Assembly (NCBI GenBank): GCA_023247755.1
Contig: JAHFFX010000003.1
Location: forward strand, 1 to 34,157
From: Candidatus Omnitrophota bacterium
Lineage (GTDB): Bacteria; Omnitrophota; Gorgyraeia; Zapsychrales; JAHFFX01
Direction: 5' to 3'
DNA length: 34,157 nucleotides
Positions 19,661 through 27,780 of this stretch are shown in pieces; the first letter of the stretch is position 1; each line of letters begins with the position of its first letter. The notes beneath the pieces were generated by a model. It worked only from the letters and a program-made list of their open reading frames with translations. It did no database searches and was not told the DNA's origin. A program made the translations under genes and the position numbers.

Positions 19661-19690
19661 TTGTGACTGGTGACTTGGTCACTGGTCACC
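19661..19690. repeat. GTGACTG/GGTCACT heptad repeat upstream of the S23 gene
   Basis: TTGTGACTGGTGACTTGGTCACTGGTCACC. Confidence 0.87.
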
Positions 19691-19697
19691 AATCGGA

Positions 19698-20396
19698 TTA
19701 CTCTTTAAAGATCGCCGTCCCGATCCGTACCATGTTGGCGCCTTCGGCGATCGCGATCTCAAAATCATGGGACATCCCCATGGAAAGGTACTTCATTTGG
19801 ACGCCGGGCTTGTCCGGAAAGCTGCGCTCGATGTTTTCTTTCAACCGGCGCAGATCGCCAAAGCATGCCGAGATAACTTTTGCATCCTCGGTAAAAGGGG
19901 CCATCGCCATGAGTCCCAGGATCCTCACCTTCGGCAACTTCAGGACCTCTCCGATGAGCGGCAGGGCCTCTTCGGGAGCGATACCGTACTTTTGGGTCTC
20001 GCGGGCCGTGTTGACCTGCATTAAGATATCCGCAACGCGCCCGGCTTGGGCCGCCTGGCGTTCGATCTCGCCCGCCAGCTTTAGCGAATCAACGGATTGG
20101 ATCAGGTCGCAGATATTCAGGGCAGCCTTGACCTTGTTGGTCTGCAAATGCCCGATCAGATGACGAGTGAGCTTCCGACCGGCTGGATTAACCAGCGGGA
20201 ATTTCTTTTGGGCTTCCTGGACCCGGTTCTCGGCGATATCGTTGATCCCCGCGGCGACCGCCTGATCGATATCTTCGATCGAGGCGAATTTGGTAACGCC
20301 TACCAGGGTAATCTCTTCGGGATGTCTTCCGGCTTTGGGGCAAATGGCGGCGATACGGTCCCGAATTCTCGCCACATTGTCGCGAATCATTGCCAT
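19698..20396 (-). CDS. yggS: YggS/PROSC-family PLP-binding protein
   Basis: TLVGVTKFASIEDIDQAV, GHLQTNKVKAALN, LSMGMSHDFEIAIAEGANMVRIGTAIF. Confidence 0.94.
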   Translation of the reverse strand: MAMIRDNVARIRDRIAAICPKAGRHPEEITLVGVTKFASIEDIDQAVAAGINDIAENRVQEAQKKFPLVNPAGRKLTRHLIGHLQTNKVKAALNICDLIQSVDSLKLAGEIERQAAQAGRVADILMQVNTARETQKYGIAPEEALPLIGEVLKLPKVRILGLMAMAPFTEDAKVISACFGDLRRLKENIERSFPDKPGVQMKYLSMGMSHDFEIAIAEGANMVRIGTAIFKE

Positions 20397-20538
20397 AAGC
20401 TATCACAAAAGGTTGGGGGCGTCAATCCTTCGACTGCGCTCCGGATTGTTCTTCTGCATGTCGTTCCCCGCAGGGCACGCTGAAGTTGCCGCTTCTTTCA
20501 ACAAAAAATGGTGCGGGTCATCCCGCCCCAGATAGATA

Positions 20539-20566
20539 TTGACATCCGCCATGGGGGGAATAAAAT
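20539..20566 (+). promoter_or_regulatory. Putative sigma70-like promoter of the HTH-PTS IIA / hyf-like operon
   Basis: TTGACA (20539-20544) -N16- TAAAAT (20561-20566). Confidence 0.6.
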
Positions 20567-20575
20567 ACAAAGACG

Positions 20576-20605
20576 TTTTCCCTAAAATTGGATTTTCCCC
20601 CAAAA
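20576..20605 (+). promoter_or_regulatory. Candidate tandem operator: TTTTCCCTAAAA and TTTTCCCCCAAAA
   Basis: Two similar words, starts 17 nt apart, between the predicted -10 and the start codon. Confidence 0.35.
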
Positions 20606-20615
20606 AAACAATACG

Positions 20616-21299
20616 ATGAACTTAAAGATCAGGGATATTGCCGAATTGCTGCAAGTCTCGGAGCAGACCGTCTATCGCTGGATCCAGGAAAAAAAGATCC
20701 CCGCCTACAAGATCAATCATCAGTACCGCTTTAACAAGCTCGAGATCAACGATTGGATCCTGAAGAACCGCCTGGCCGTTTCGAAAAGAATCTACGACTT
20801 CAGCGCCGCCGGAACACCCGTCAGCCTCACGGACCTCCTGAAAAAAGGGGGCATTTTTTACGACAACGGTGGATCTTCGGTCGCAGAAATCATCCGCAAT
20901 GCCGGGGAGACGCTTCCCTTGCCGCCGGGCGCCGACCGAAAGACCGTGATTTACTCCCTCTTGCAGCGGGAGGAGATGATGCCCACCGCCATCGGTCGTG
21001 GGATCGCCATCCCGCATCCCCGCAACCCCCTTATCGCGGACATCGAGCATGAAAGCGTTTCGATTTTCTTGTTAAGAAATAAAATCGATTACAAAGCAAT
21101 CGACGGTGAACCGGTCCACACGCTCTTCATCGTGCTAAGCGCCAACCCGCAACGCCATCTAGAAGCCCTGGCCAAGATCTCCTTTTTGTGCCAACAAGAC
21201 GACTTCATCGGCCTTTTAAGAAAACCGGCGTTAGCAGAAGAAATTCTCGGTTATATCGAAAAAAAAGAAGCGGCCTGGCTTAAGAAAGACCCGAGATGA
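20616..21299 (+). CDS. DNA-binding (MerR/excisionase-type HTH) protein fused to PTS EIIA (fructose/nitrogen-type) domain
   Basis: RDIAELLQVSEQTVYRWIQEKKIPAYKINHQYRFNKLEINDWI HTH; IIA domain with IAIPHPRNP active-site histidine region. Confidence 0.9.
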   Translation: MNLKIRDIAELLQVSEQTVYRWIQEKKIPAYKINHQYRFNKLEINDWILKNRLAVSKRIYDFSAAGTPVSLTDLLKKGGIFYDNGGSSVAEIIRNAGETLPLPPGADRKTVIYSLLQREEMMPTAIGRGIAIPHPRNPLIADIEHESVSIFLLRNKIDYKAIDGEPVHTLFIVLSANPQRHLEALAKISFLCQQDDFIGLLRKPALAEEILGYIEKKEAAWLKKDPR

Positions 21300-23290
21300 A
21301 TAATTTCTTGCTGGGAATTCTTTGTATATCCTTGGGCGGACTTTCTTCCCTGCTCAGCCCACCTCGCCAAAAAGGAAAAATCGTTTCCTTTTTTACCGGG
21401 ATCGGGATGTTGTTCATTCTTCTGACGACCGTGCCGGTCCTGCTCGTCGGCGGGACCTTGACGGGTTCATTCTATTTTAAACCCCCCATCGGCGCCGTTA
21501 CGCTCATCCTCGATCCCCTGGCGGCCTTTTTCGTCGCCTTGACCGCCGTCATGAGTTTTTGGGGAATAGTCTATGCCTCCGGGTATCTGCGGCACTATCA
21601 TGAGCGGGAGATTTACCCGCTGGGCTCACACTACTTCCTGATGTGCCTCCTCATCGTGGCCATGCTGCTTGTCCCGGTCGTACAGAACGCCCTGGCCTTT
21701 CTGGTCATTTGGGAAATCATGTCGCTGGCCTCGTTTTTCCTCGTTCTCTTTGAACACGACAAAAGCGAAGTGATGGAAGCCAGCTTGAACTACCTGGTGG
21801 CCATGCATGTCGGAGTGGCCTTTCTCTTGCTGGGTTTCATTTCTCTGGCCGTCAAATCGCAGAGCTTTGATTTTGCCTCCTTCCCTATAATAATAAGAGG
21901 AAGGGATTCATTCTCGGGAGGGTGGATACTCGCTTCGCTTTTGGTTGGGTTCGGCCTTAAAGCCGGCTTCGTCCCCTTGCACACCTGGCTTCCCAAGGCC
22001 CATCCGGCGGCCCCCAGCCCCATCTCGGCGCTCATGTCCGGAGTGATGATCAAAACCGGGATCTATGGCATTCTGCGGACATTGACCTTTATCGATCACC
22101 CCACCCTGACCCTTGGTTACACCATTTTGGGGCTGTCCCTTGTTTCAGGACTAATGGGCATTATCTATGCCGTTGCCCAAAACGACCTCAAAAGACTCCT
22201 CGCTTACAGCAGCATTGAGAACATCGGCATCATCGGCATCGGGATCGGCCTGGGTGTTTTGGGACAAGCCTATCATATCCCGGCGGTCGCGGCCTTCGGC
22301 TTTGCCGGCGCGCTTTTGCATGTCCTGAACCATTCCATATTCAAGGGACTGCTTTTTTACGGCGCGGGACTCGTTTACCAGAAAACGCATACCCGGGACA
22401 TGGAGATGTTGGGAGGACTCATCAAGAAAATGCCCGCCACGGCTTTTTGTTTCCTGGTGGCTTCGCTTGCAATCTGCGGGTTACCGCTCTTTAATGGATT
22501 TATCAGTGAATTTCTCATTTATTCCGGCTTTTTGAACGGCCTGAACTGGAAATTGCCGTTTTTCTCCGTTGCCTGCGTTCTATCGACGGCCGCGCTCGCC
22601 TTGATCGGAGCGGTCGCGCTTTTATGCTTCACAAAAGTCTATAGCATCGTATTTCTGGGATCTCCAAGAAGCGAGTTGGCGAAAACCCCTTCTGGGGTGG
22701 AACCGAAAAGCATGACGATCCCCATGATGATCCTCACGGGAGCGTGTCTTGGTCTGGGAATTTTCCCTCAAGAGCTGATTTTGTTGGTGGGACAACCGCT
22801 GCGCAGTTTGAACGTCCCCGACGGCCCCTCCCTTTTGGGAGGAAATATCTTTGTGACCTTGAACCAAATCTCCTCGGGGCTGCTGCTGTTTATCGCGGTC
22901 ACCGGCATAATTTATTTCCTGCGGCGGCAATTGCTGAAGAATCGCACCGTCCCGGCATTCCGAACCTGGGATTGCGGCTATCCGGTCCCCACTCCCCGCA
23001 TGCAATACTCCGCGGCCTCGTATTCCGCGTCTTTTCTCTCGCTGGCCGAATTTCTCATCCAGCGTCAGACGCAAAAGGATCCTCCTGAAGGACTCTTCCC
23101 CCAAAAGGCGCAATACCGGTCCCACAGCAAGGACATTTTTGAAGCATATGTCCTTCACCCGTTGTTGGTCGCCTTTAAAAAGTTCATGGATCTTTTCGCG
23201 GGGATCCAGAGCGGTAGCATTCAACAATATATCCTCTATGGATTGGTTTTTCTGACGGGCATCCTTCTGTGGATCGCCACGGTGAAATGA
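21296..23290 (+). CDS. hyfB: Hydrogenase-4 component B-like antiporter-type membrane subunit
   Basis: WEIMSLASFFLV, LKAGFVPLHTWLPKAHPAAPSPISALMSGVMIKTGIYG, HVLNHSIFKGLLFYGAG; ATGA overlap with upstream gene. Confidence 0.93.
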   Translation: MNNFLLGILCISLGGLSSLLSPPRQKGKIVSFFTGIGMLFILLTTVPVLLVGGTLTGSFYFKPPIGAVTLILDPLAAFFVALTAVMSFWGIVYASGYLRHYHEREIYPLGSHYFLMCLLIVAMLLVPVVQNALAFLVIWEIMSLASFFLVLFEHDKSEVMEASLNYLVAMHVGVAFLLLGFISLAVKSQSFDFASFPIIIRGRDSFSGGWILASLLVGFGLKAGFVPLHTWLPKAHPAAPSPISALMSGVMIKTGIYGILRTLTFIDHPTLTLGYTILGLSLVSGLMGIIYAVAQNDLKRLLAYSSIENIGIIGIGIGLGVLGQAYHIPAVAAFGFAGALLHVLNHSIFKGLLFYGAGLVYQKTHTRDMEMLGGLIKKMPATAFCFLVASLAICGLPLFNGFISEFLIYSGFLNGLNWKLPFFSVACVLSTAALALIGAVALLCFTKVYSIVFLGSPRSELAKTPSGVEPKSMTIPMMILTGACLGLGIFPQELILLVGQPLRSLNVPDGPSLLGGNIFVTLNQISSGLLLFIAVTGIIYFLRRQLLKNRTVPAFRTWDCGYPVPTPRMQYSAASYSASFLSLAEFLIQRQTQKDPPEGLFPQKAQYRSHSKDIFEAYVLHPLLVAFKKFMDLFAGIQSGSIQQYILYGLVFLTGILLWIATVK

Positions 23291-23291
23291 C

Positions 23292-24200
23292 ATGTTGACC
23301 ATTCTCGTTTTATTAACTGTTTCGCCGTTGTTCATCGGCATCATCAACCGGGTGAAATCCGTCTGCGCCGGACGGCAGGGGCCGGGCCTCCTTCAGCCGT
23401 ATTTCGATTATCTGCGTCTTTTTAGAAAAAGCCAGGTCGTGAGCCCCGCGACCTCTTTTATCTTTCAACTGGCCCCGACGATCTCCTGGACCACCGTCTT
23501 CTTCGCGGGACTCCTCATCCCCTTCGGCCCGCGACCGGCCGTGATCAGTTTTCCCGGGGATTTCATCCTCCTGGCTTATGTGTTGGCCTTCGGGCGTTTT
23601 TTTGCTTTGCTTTCCGCCATGGACACGGGCAGCAGCTTCGAGGGAATGGGCGCGAGCCGCGAGGTCACCTTCGCCACACTCGTCGAACCGGCCTTTTTCA
23701 TTCTTTTTTCCACCATCACTTTTCTGTCAGGCTTTCGGTCGCTCAGCGATGTCTTTGCGGCCCTCCACCAGAACGATTCCTGGACCCTAATAGTGATCTC
23801 CTTGAGCGTTCTTATCTTGTTTCTGATGATGCTAGTGGAAGGAAGCCGCCTCCCCATCGATGATCCCAACACGCATCTGGAACTGACGATGATCCACGAG
23901 GTCATGGTCCTGGACAACTCCGGTCCGGATCTGGGACTGATCCTTTACGGGACGGCCATGAAATTGGCGGCGATCGGCCTTTTGATCGCCAACCTTCTCG
24001 TTCCACCGGGGTTTGATATGCCTTTCTTGATGGTCCTGTTTCTCGGCATCCTTTTCGTATTGGCCGTGGCCATCGGAATCCTGGAATCGTCCATGGCCCG
24101 GCTGCGGATGGTTCACGTCCCGCAATTCGTTCTCGTCATGACATCCATCGGACTGCTAATCCTTTCGTTCGTATTTTTCAGCATCGGGGGGCACCGATGA
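23292..24200 (+). CDS. hyfC: Hydrogenase-4 component C / NuoH-like membrane subunit
   Basis: GRQGPGLLQPYFDYLRLFRK, EGSRLPIDDPNTHLELTMIHEVM. Confidence 0.94.
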   Translation: MLTILVLLTVSPLFIGIINRVKSVCAGRQGPGLLQPYFDYLRLFRKSQVVSPATSFIFQLAPTISWTTVFFAGLLIPFGPRPAVISFPGDFILLAYVLAFGRFFALLSAMDTGSSFEGMGASREVTFATLVEPAFFILFSTITFLSGFRSLSDVFAALHQNDSWTLIVISLSVLILFLMMLVEGSRLPIDDPNTHLELTMIHEVMVLDNSGPDLGLILYGTAMKLAAIGLLIANLLVPPGFDMPFLMVLFLGILFVLAVAIGILESSMARLRMVHVPQFVLVMTSIGLLILSFVFFSIGGHR

Positions 24201-24832
24201 CCGACCTGGTGATCGTCCTTTTCGGCCTCACGCTGCTTTACATTTCGGCCATCAGCCGCCTGGAAGGATACATCCGGGCCTTGGCGGTCCAGGGATTTTT
24301 ACTGACACTCCTCGTAGTGGTCGCCGGTGGACGAATCAATATCTGGAACCTCGCCTTTATCGTTCTGGAAACGCTGGGGTTCAAGACTTTCGTCATTCCG
24401 TGGTTTCTCACCAAGGTGGTTCGGGAAAACGAAATTTCCCGGGAGACCGAACCCTACATCACCAATTTCTACTCCCTGCTGTTCACAAGCCTCATTTTCG
24501 CTTTTAGTTTTTTCATCGCCTACTGGGCGGTCAGGAACGTCACCGATGTTCGGCCGCTCCATTTTGGGATCTCGATCGCCACCATCGTGTTCGGGCTCTT
24601 TATTATCCTCACGCGAAAGAAACTGATCACGCATACGATGGGGTTTATGATTATCGAAAATGGCATCTTCCTTTTGTCGCTGGCCAAAGTGCATGAAATG
24701 CCGATGATCGTCAATACCGGAATCCTGCTGGATCTATTTTTGGCGGTATTCCTCCTGGGAATTTTCATCAATAAGATCAAATCCTCTTTCGAAGAATTGG
24801 ACGTCAACGAGTTGACGTACCTGAAGGACTGA
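24197..24832 (+). CDS. hyfE: Hydrogenase-4 component E-like membrane subunit
   Basis: GFMIIENGIFLLSLAKVHEMPMIVNTGILLDLFLAVFLLGIFINKI. Confidence 0.9.
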   Translation: MTDLVIVLFGLTLLYISAISRLEGYIRALAVQGFLLTLLVVVAGGRINIWNLAFIVLETLGFKTFVIPWFLTKVVRENEISRETEPYITNFYSLLFTSLIFAFSFFIAYWAVRNVTDVRPLHFGISIATIVFGLFIILTRKKLITHTMGFMIIENGIFLLSLAKVHEMPMIVNTGILLDLFLAVFLLGIFINKIKSSFEELDVNELTYLKD

Positions 24833-24835
24833 CCT

Positions 24836-26245
24836 ATGATCGGCACCCTGCTCATCGCACCGTTGGTCTTAAGCGCCGTTCTGATCCTGGCCCGCTCTCC
24901 TCTCCTCAACCGGCTGGCCATTCTGGCTTATGCTGTTTTACATATGGGACTGTCGGTGGCGCTTTACTGGCGGCCGGAAAGCTTCCTTTCCTATTTTATG
25001 ACCGACGATCTGAACATCCTGTTCCTGCTGATCCTTTCGGTCCTGAACGCGGGGGTGGCCGTTTACAGTCTTGATTTCCTCAGAGAAGAAAGCATTTCGA
25101 AAAAATGGAACACCTACTATGCCGTGTTCCTGCTGTTGTTCGTTTTTTCGCTGACCGGGGCCATTTTAAGCGCGCACCTGGGGCTGTTCTGGGTCTTCAT
25201 GGAAGCGACGACACTCACCAGCGCCCCACTGGTGTTCTTTTACGGCCAAAAATCAAGCCTGGAGGCCACCTGGAAATACATCTTCATCTGCTCCATCGGG
25301 ATCTCCCTCGCTTTCGTGGGAATCGTCCTCCTTTCGATGGGCCAGACAAAACTAACGGATTCCCTCTTTTTTGCCGACCTTTACCGGAACGTCGATAAGC
25401 TGGCGCCGTTCTGGCTTAAGATATCCTTTCCTTTTATTTTGATCGGGTTCGGCACCAAAATGGGTCTGGCCCCGGTCCATGCGTGGCTTCCCGACGCCCA
25501 TTCCGAAGCACCCTCCCCGATCTCGGCTTTGCTTTCCGGGACACTCCTGAATGCCGCCTTCCTGGGGATCCTCAGGATCTATAAAATGATCGAAATCTCC
25601 CGACTACACAGCGAGATGGCGACGCTGTTATTATTGATGGGGTTCCTTTCGCTCTTCGTAAGCGCCATCTTCATCCTGAAGGTCAATAATTTTAAACGGA
25701 TGCTCGCGTACTCCTCGATAGAGAACATGGGGATTCTGCTGATCGGTATCGGCGTGGGTGGCGTGGGGCTTTGGGCGGCGATGCTGCACCTGCTGGCACA
25801 TTCCCTCAGCAAGGCCTCGTTCTTTTTGACTTCCGGGAATATCCTGCATCTGTACCAAACAAAGAACATCGACGGCGTGAAGGGACTTCTGCAGAAAGAC
25901 AAGTGGTCCGGGTGGCTCTGGATCGGGTGCTTCTTAAGCATCGTCGGGTTCCCGCCCTTTCCCATTTTCTTAAGCAAGTTTTTCCTGCTGACCGCCCTGC
26001 TTTCGAAGGGCTATTATTTTTTGGCGGCGATCTTTGTGCTGCTCTTGACCGTTATTCTCTTAGGTATGGGCCGTTCGGTTCTGTCGATGTCCTGCGGGGA
26101 ATGCAACGTGCCGACCTCGGGATACCGGCTGTCCTATTGTGCCCTGGTCCCTCAAATCGTCTTTATGATCATTTTGGTGTGGATCGGCATCGCGATGCCG
26201 GATGTCCTTAACGAGCTTCTTCGCCGATCGGTCCTGCTGCTTTAA
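24836..26245 (+). CDS. hyfF: Hydrogenase-4 component F / NuoN-M-like antiporter-type subunit
   Basis: FWVFMEATTLTSAPLVFFYG, TKMGLAPVHAWLPDAHSEAPSPISALLSG, AYSSIENMGIL, HLLAHSLSKASFFLTSGNI. Confidence 0.93.
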   Translation: MIGTLLIAPLVLSAVLILARSPLLNRLAILAYAVLHMGLSVALYWRPESFLSYFMTDDLNILFLLILSVLNAGVAVYSLDFLREESISKKWNTYYAVFLLLFVFSLTGAILSAHLGLFWVFMEATTLTSAPLVFFYGQKSSLEATWKYIFICSIGISLAFVGIVLLSMGQTKLTDSLFFADLYRNVDKLAPFWLKISFPFILIGFGTKMGLAPVHAWLPDAHSEAPSPISALLSGTLLNAAFLGILRIYKMIEISRLHSEMATLLLLMGFLSLFVSAIFILKVNNFKRMLAYSSIENMGILLIGIGVGGVGLWAAMLHLLAHSLSKASFFLTSGNILHLYQTKNIDGVKGLLQKDKWSGWLWIGCFLSIVGFPPFPIFLSKFFLLTALLSKGYYFLAAIFVLLLTVILLGMGRSVLSMSCGECNVPTSGYRLSYCALVPQIVFMIILVWIGIAMPDVLNELLRRSVLLL

Positions 26246-26267
26246 CCGCGGGGACCCGGAAAAATCC

Positions 26268-27770
26268 ATGAACTGGAAAATCACAAAAAACAATAAACCC
26301 ATCGGGATCGCGGACATTCCCCGCGGCAATGTCCAACAGCTGCGCAACGCCCTCATCAACCAATGCCGGCAGGGGAAAAGAGTCGTGTCGTTCTTTGGCC
26401 ACCCGGACCGCAAGGGGATGGTCTTGTTCGCCGTTCTCACCGATGACCAGAACTCCCGATTGCTCGTGGCCTGCGCCGATCTCGGAGCTGAGAGGGCGTA
26501 TCCATCGATCACGCCGGAAGTGCCGGCCTTGCATCTCTTCGAGAGGGAGATCTTCGAGCAATTCGGCATCGAACCGCAGGGGCACCCCTGGCTAAAACCG
26601 GTGCGCTATCCCTTCCGCCGCTTCGATCCCTCTCAGAACATAGGCAACTATCCTTTCTTCCGGATCGAGGGAGAGGACATCCACGAAGTCGGCGTAGGCC
26701 CCATCCACGCCGGGATCATCGAACCCGGCCATTTCCGCTTTCAATGCCGGGGAGAAAAGATCCATCATCTGGAAATCCAGCTGGGATATCAACATCGCGG
26801 CGTCGAGGAGCTGTTCGTGGGACCGATCAATCCCGGCGAACCGCGATTCAAACCACATCTCGCGGAAAGAATCGCGGGGGATTCGGCGGTCGCCCACGCC
26901 ACCGCTTATGCTCAAATCATGGAATCCCTCGCCCGGATCGAAGTGTCCCGCCGCGCCCAGGCCATCCGGGCCATCGCCCTGGAACTGGAGCGAATCGCCG
27001 TCCACGTGGGCGATCTGGGCGCGATCTCCAACGACATCGCCCATCTTCTGGGAAGCGCCGTCTTTGGGGCCATCCGAACGGCGGTCATCAACACCTCACT
27101 GTCCCTCTGCGGCAGCCGCTTCGGCCAGGGATTGATCCGGCCGGGAGGCGTTCTTTACGATCTTGATGATGAATTAAAGGAAAGAATGAAGCGGACCCTC
27201 AACAAAGTGCTCGAGGACGTCATCCGGATGAGCGAATCAATGCTGGCGACCTCCAGCGTCCTATCGCGTCTTGAGAAAACCGGGATCGTTACCAAGCAAC
27301 AGGCCCTGGACATCGGGTTGGTAGGCCCGGTGGCAAGGGCTTCGGGCGTGGCCATGGATACGCGTGCGGACCACCCGTTCGGTAACTACCGTTATTTTCC
27401 GATCCATAAGATCACTATGCCCGGCGGAGATGTTTTCGCCCGGACATTCATGCGTTACGTCGAGATCAAGCAGTCCGTCAATTTTATCCTGGAGCAGTTG
27501 GAACATTTTTCCCGGGAAGGCTCCTTATCGGATCCGGTGGAAAATCTTATGGCGGAGGGCTTCTGCGTGTCAATGGTGGAAGGCTGGCGCGGGGAGATCG
27601 CGCATGTGGTTCTCACCGATATCCAGGGGAATCCGGTCAGATACAAAATCAAGGACCCTTCGTTCAATAATTGGCTGGGACTGGCCATCGCCGTAAGGAA
27701 CAACGGCATTTCGGATTTTCCGTTATGCAACAAGAGTTTCAATCTGTCCTATAGCGGTCACGACCTGTAA
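26268..27770 (+). CDS. Fused NuoC/NuoD-like (HyfG/HycE-type) large subunit lacking NiFe cysteines (Ehr-type)
   Basis: N-terminal NuoC-like domain (ALHLFEREIFEQFGIEPQGHPWLKPVRYP), large-subunit body (VGPIHAGIIEPGHFRFQCRGEKIHHLEIQLGYQHRGVEELF); L1 site reads ERIAGDSAVAH, C-terminus LSYSGHDL. Confidence 0.92.
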   Translation: MNWKITKNNKPIGIADIPRGNVQQLRNALINQCRQGKRVVSFFGHPDRKGMVLFAVLTDDQNSRLLVACADLGAERAYPSITPEVPALHLFEREIFEQFGIEPQGHPWLKPVRYPFRRFDPSQNIGNYPFFRIEGEDIHEVGVGPIHAGIIEPGHFRFQCRGEKIHHLEIQLGYQHRGVEELFVGPINPGEPRFKPHLAERIAGDSAVAHATAYAQIMESLARIEVSRRAQAIRAIALELERIAVHVGDLGAISNDIAHLLGSAVFGAIRTAVINTSLSLCGSRFGQGLIRPGGVLYDLDDELKERMKRTLNKVLEDVIRMSESMLATSSVLSRLEKTGIVTKQQALDIGLVGPVARASGVAMDTRADHPFGNYRYFPIHKITMPGGDVFARTFMRYVEIKQSVNFILEQLEHFSREGSLSDPVENLMAEGFCVSMVEGWRGEIAHVVLTDIQGNPVRYKIKDPSFNNWLGLAIAVRNNGISDFPLCNKSFNLSYSGHDL

Positions 27771-27780
27771 GAGAGGGAGC

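Noticed and set aside
19202-19690. Integron attC or insertion-sequence terminal repeats around the S23 gene
   Set aside because: No integrase or transposase ORF in the window, and the repeats are heptad arrays without attC consensus; kept only as an undefined cassette hypothesis.
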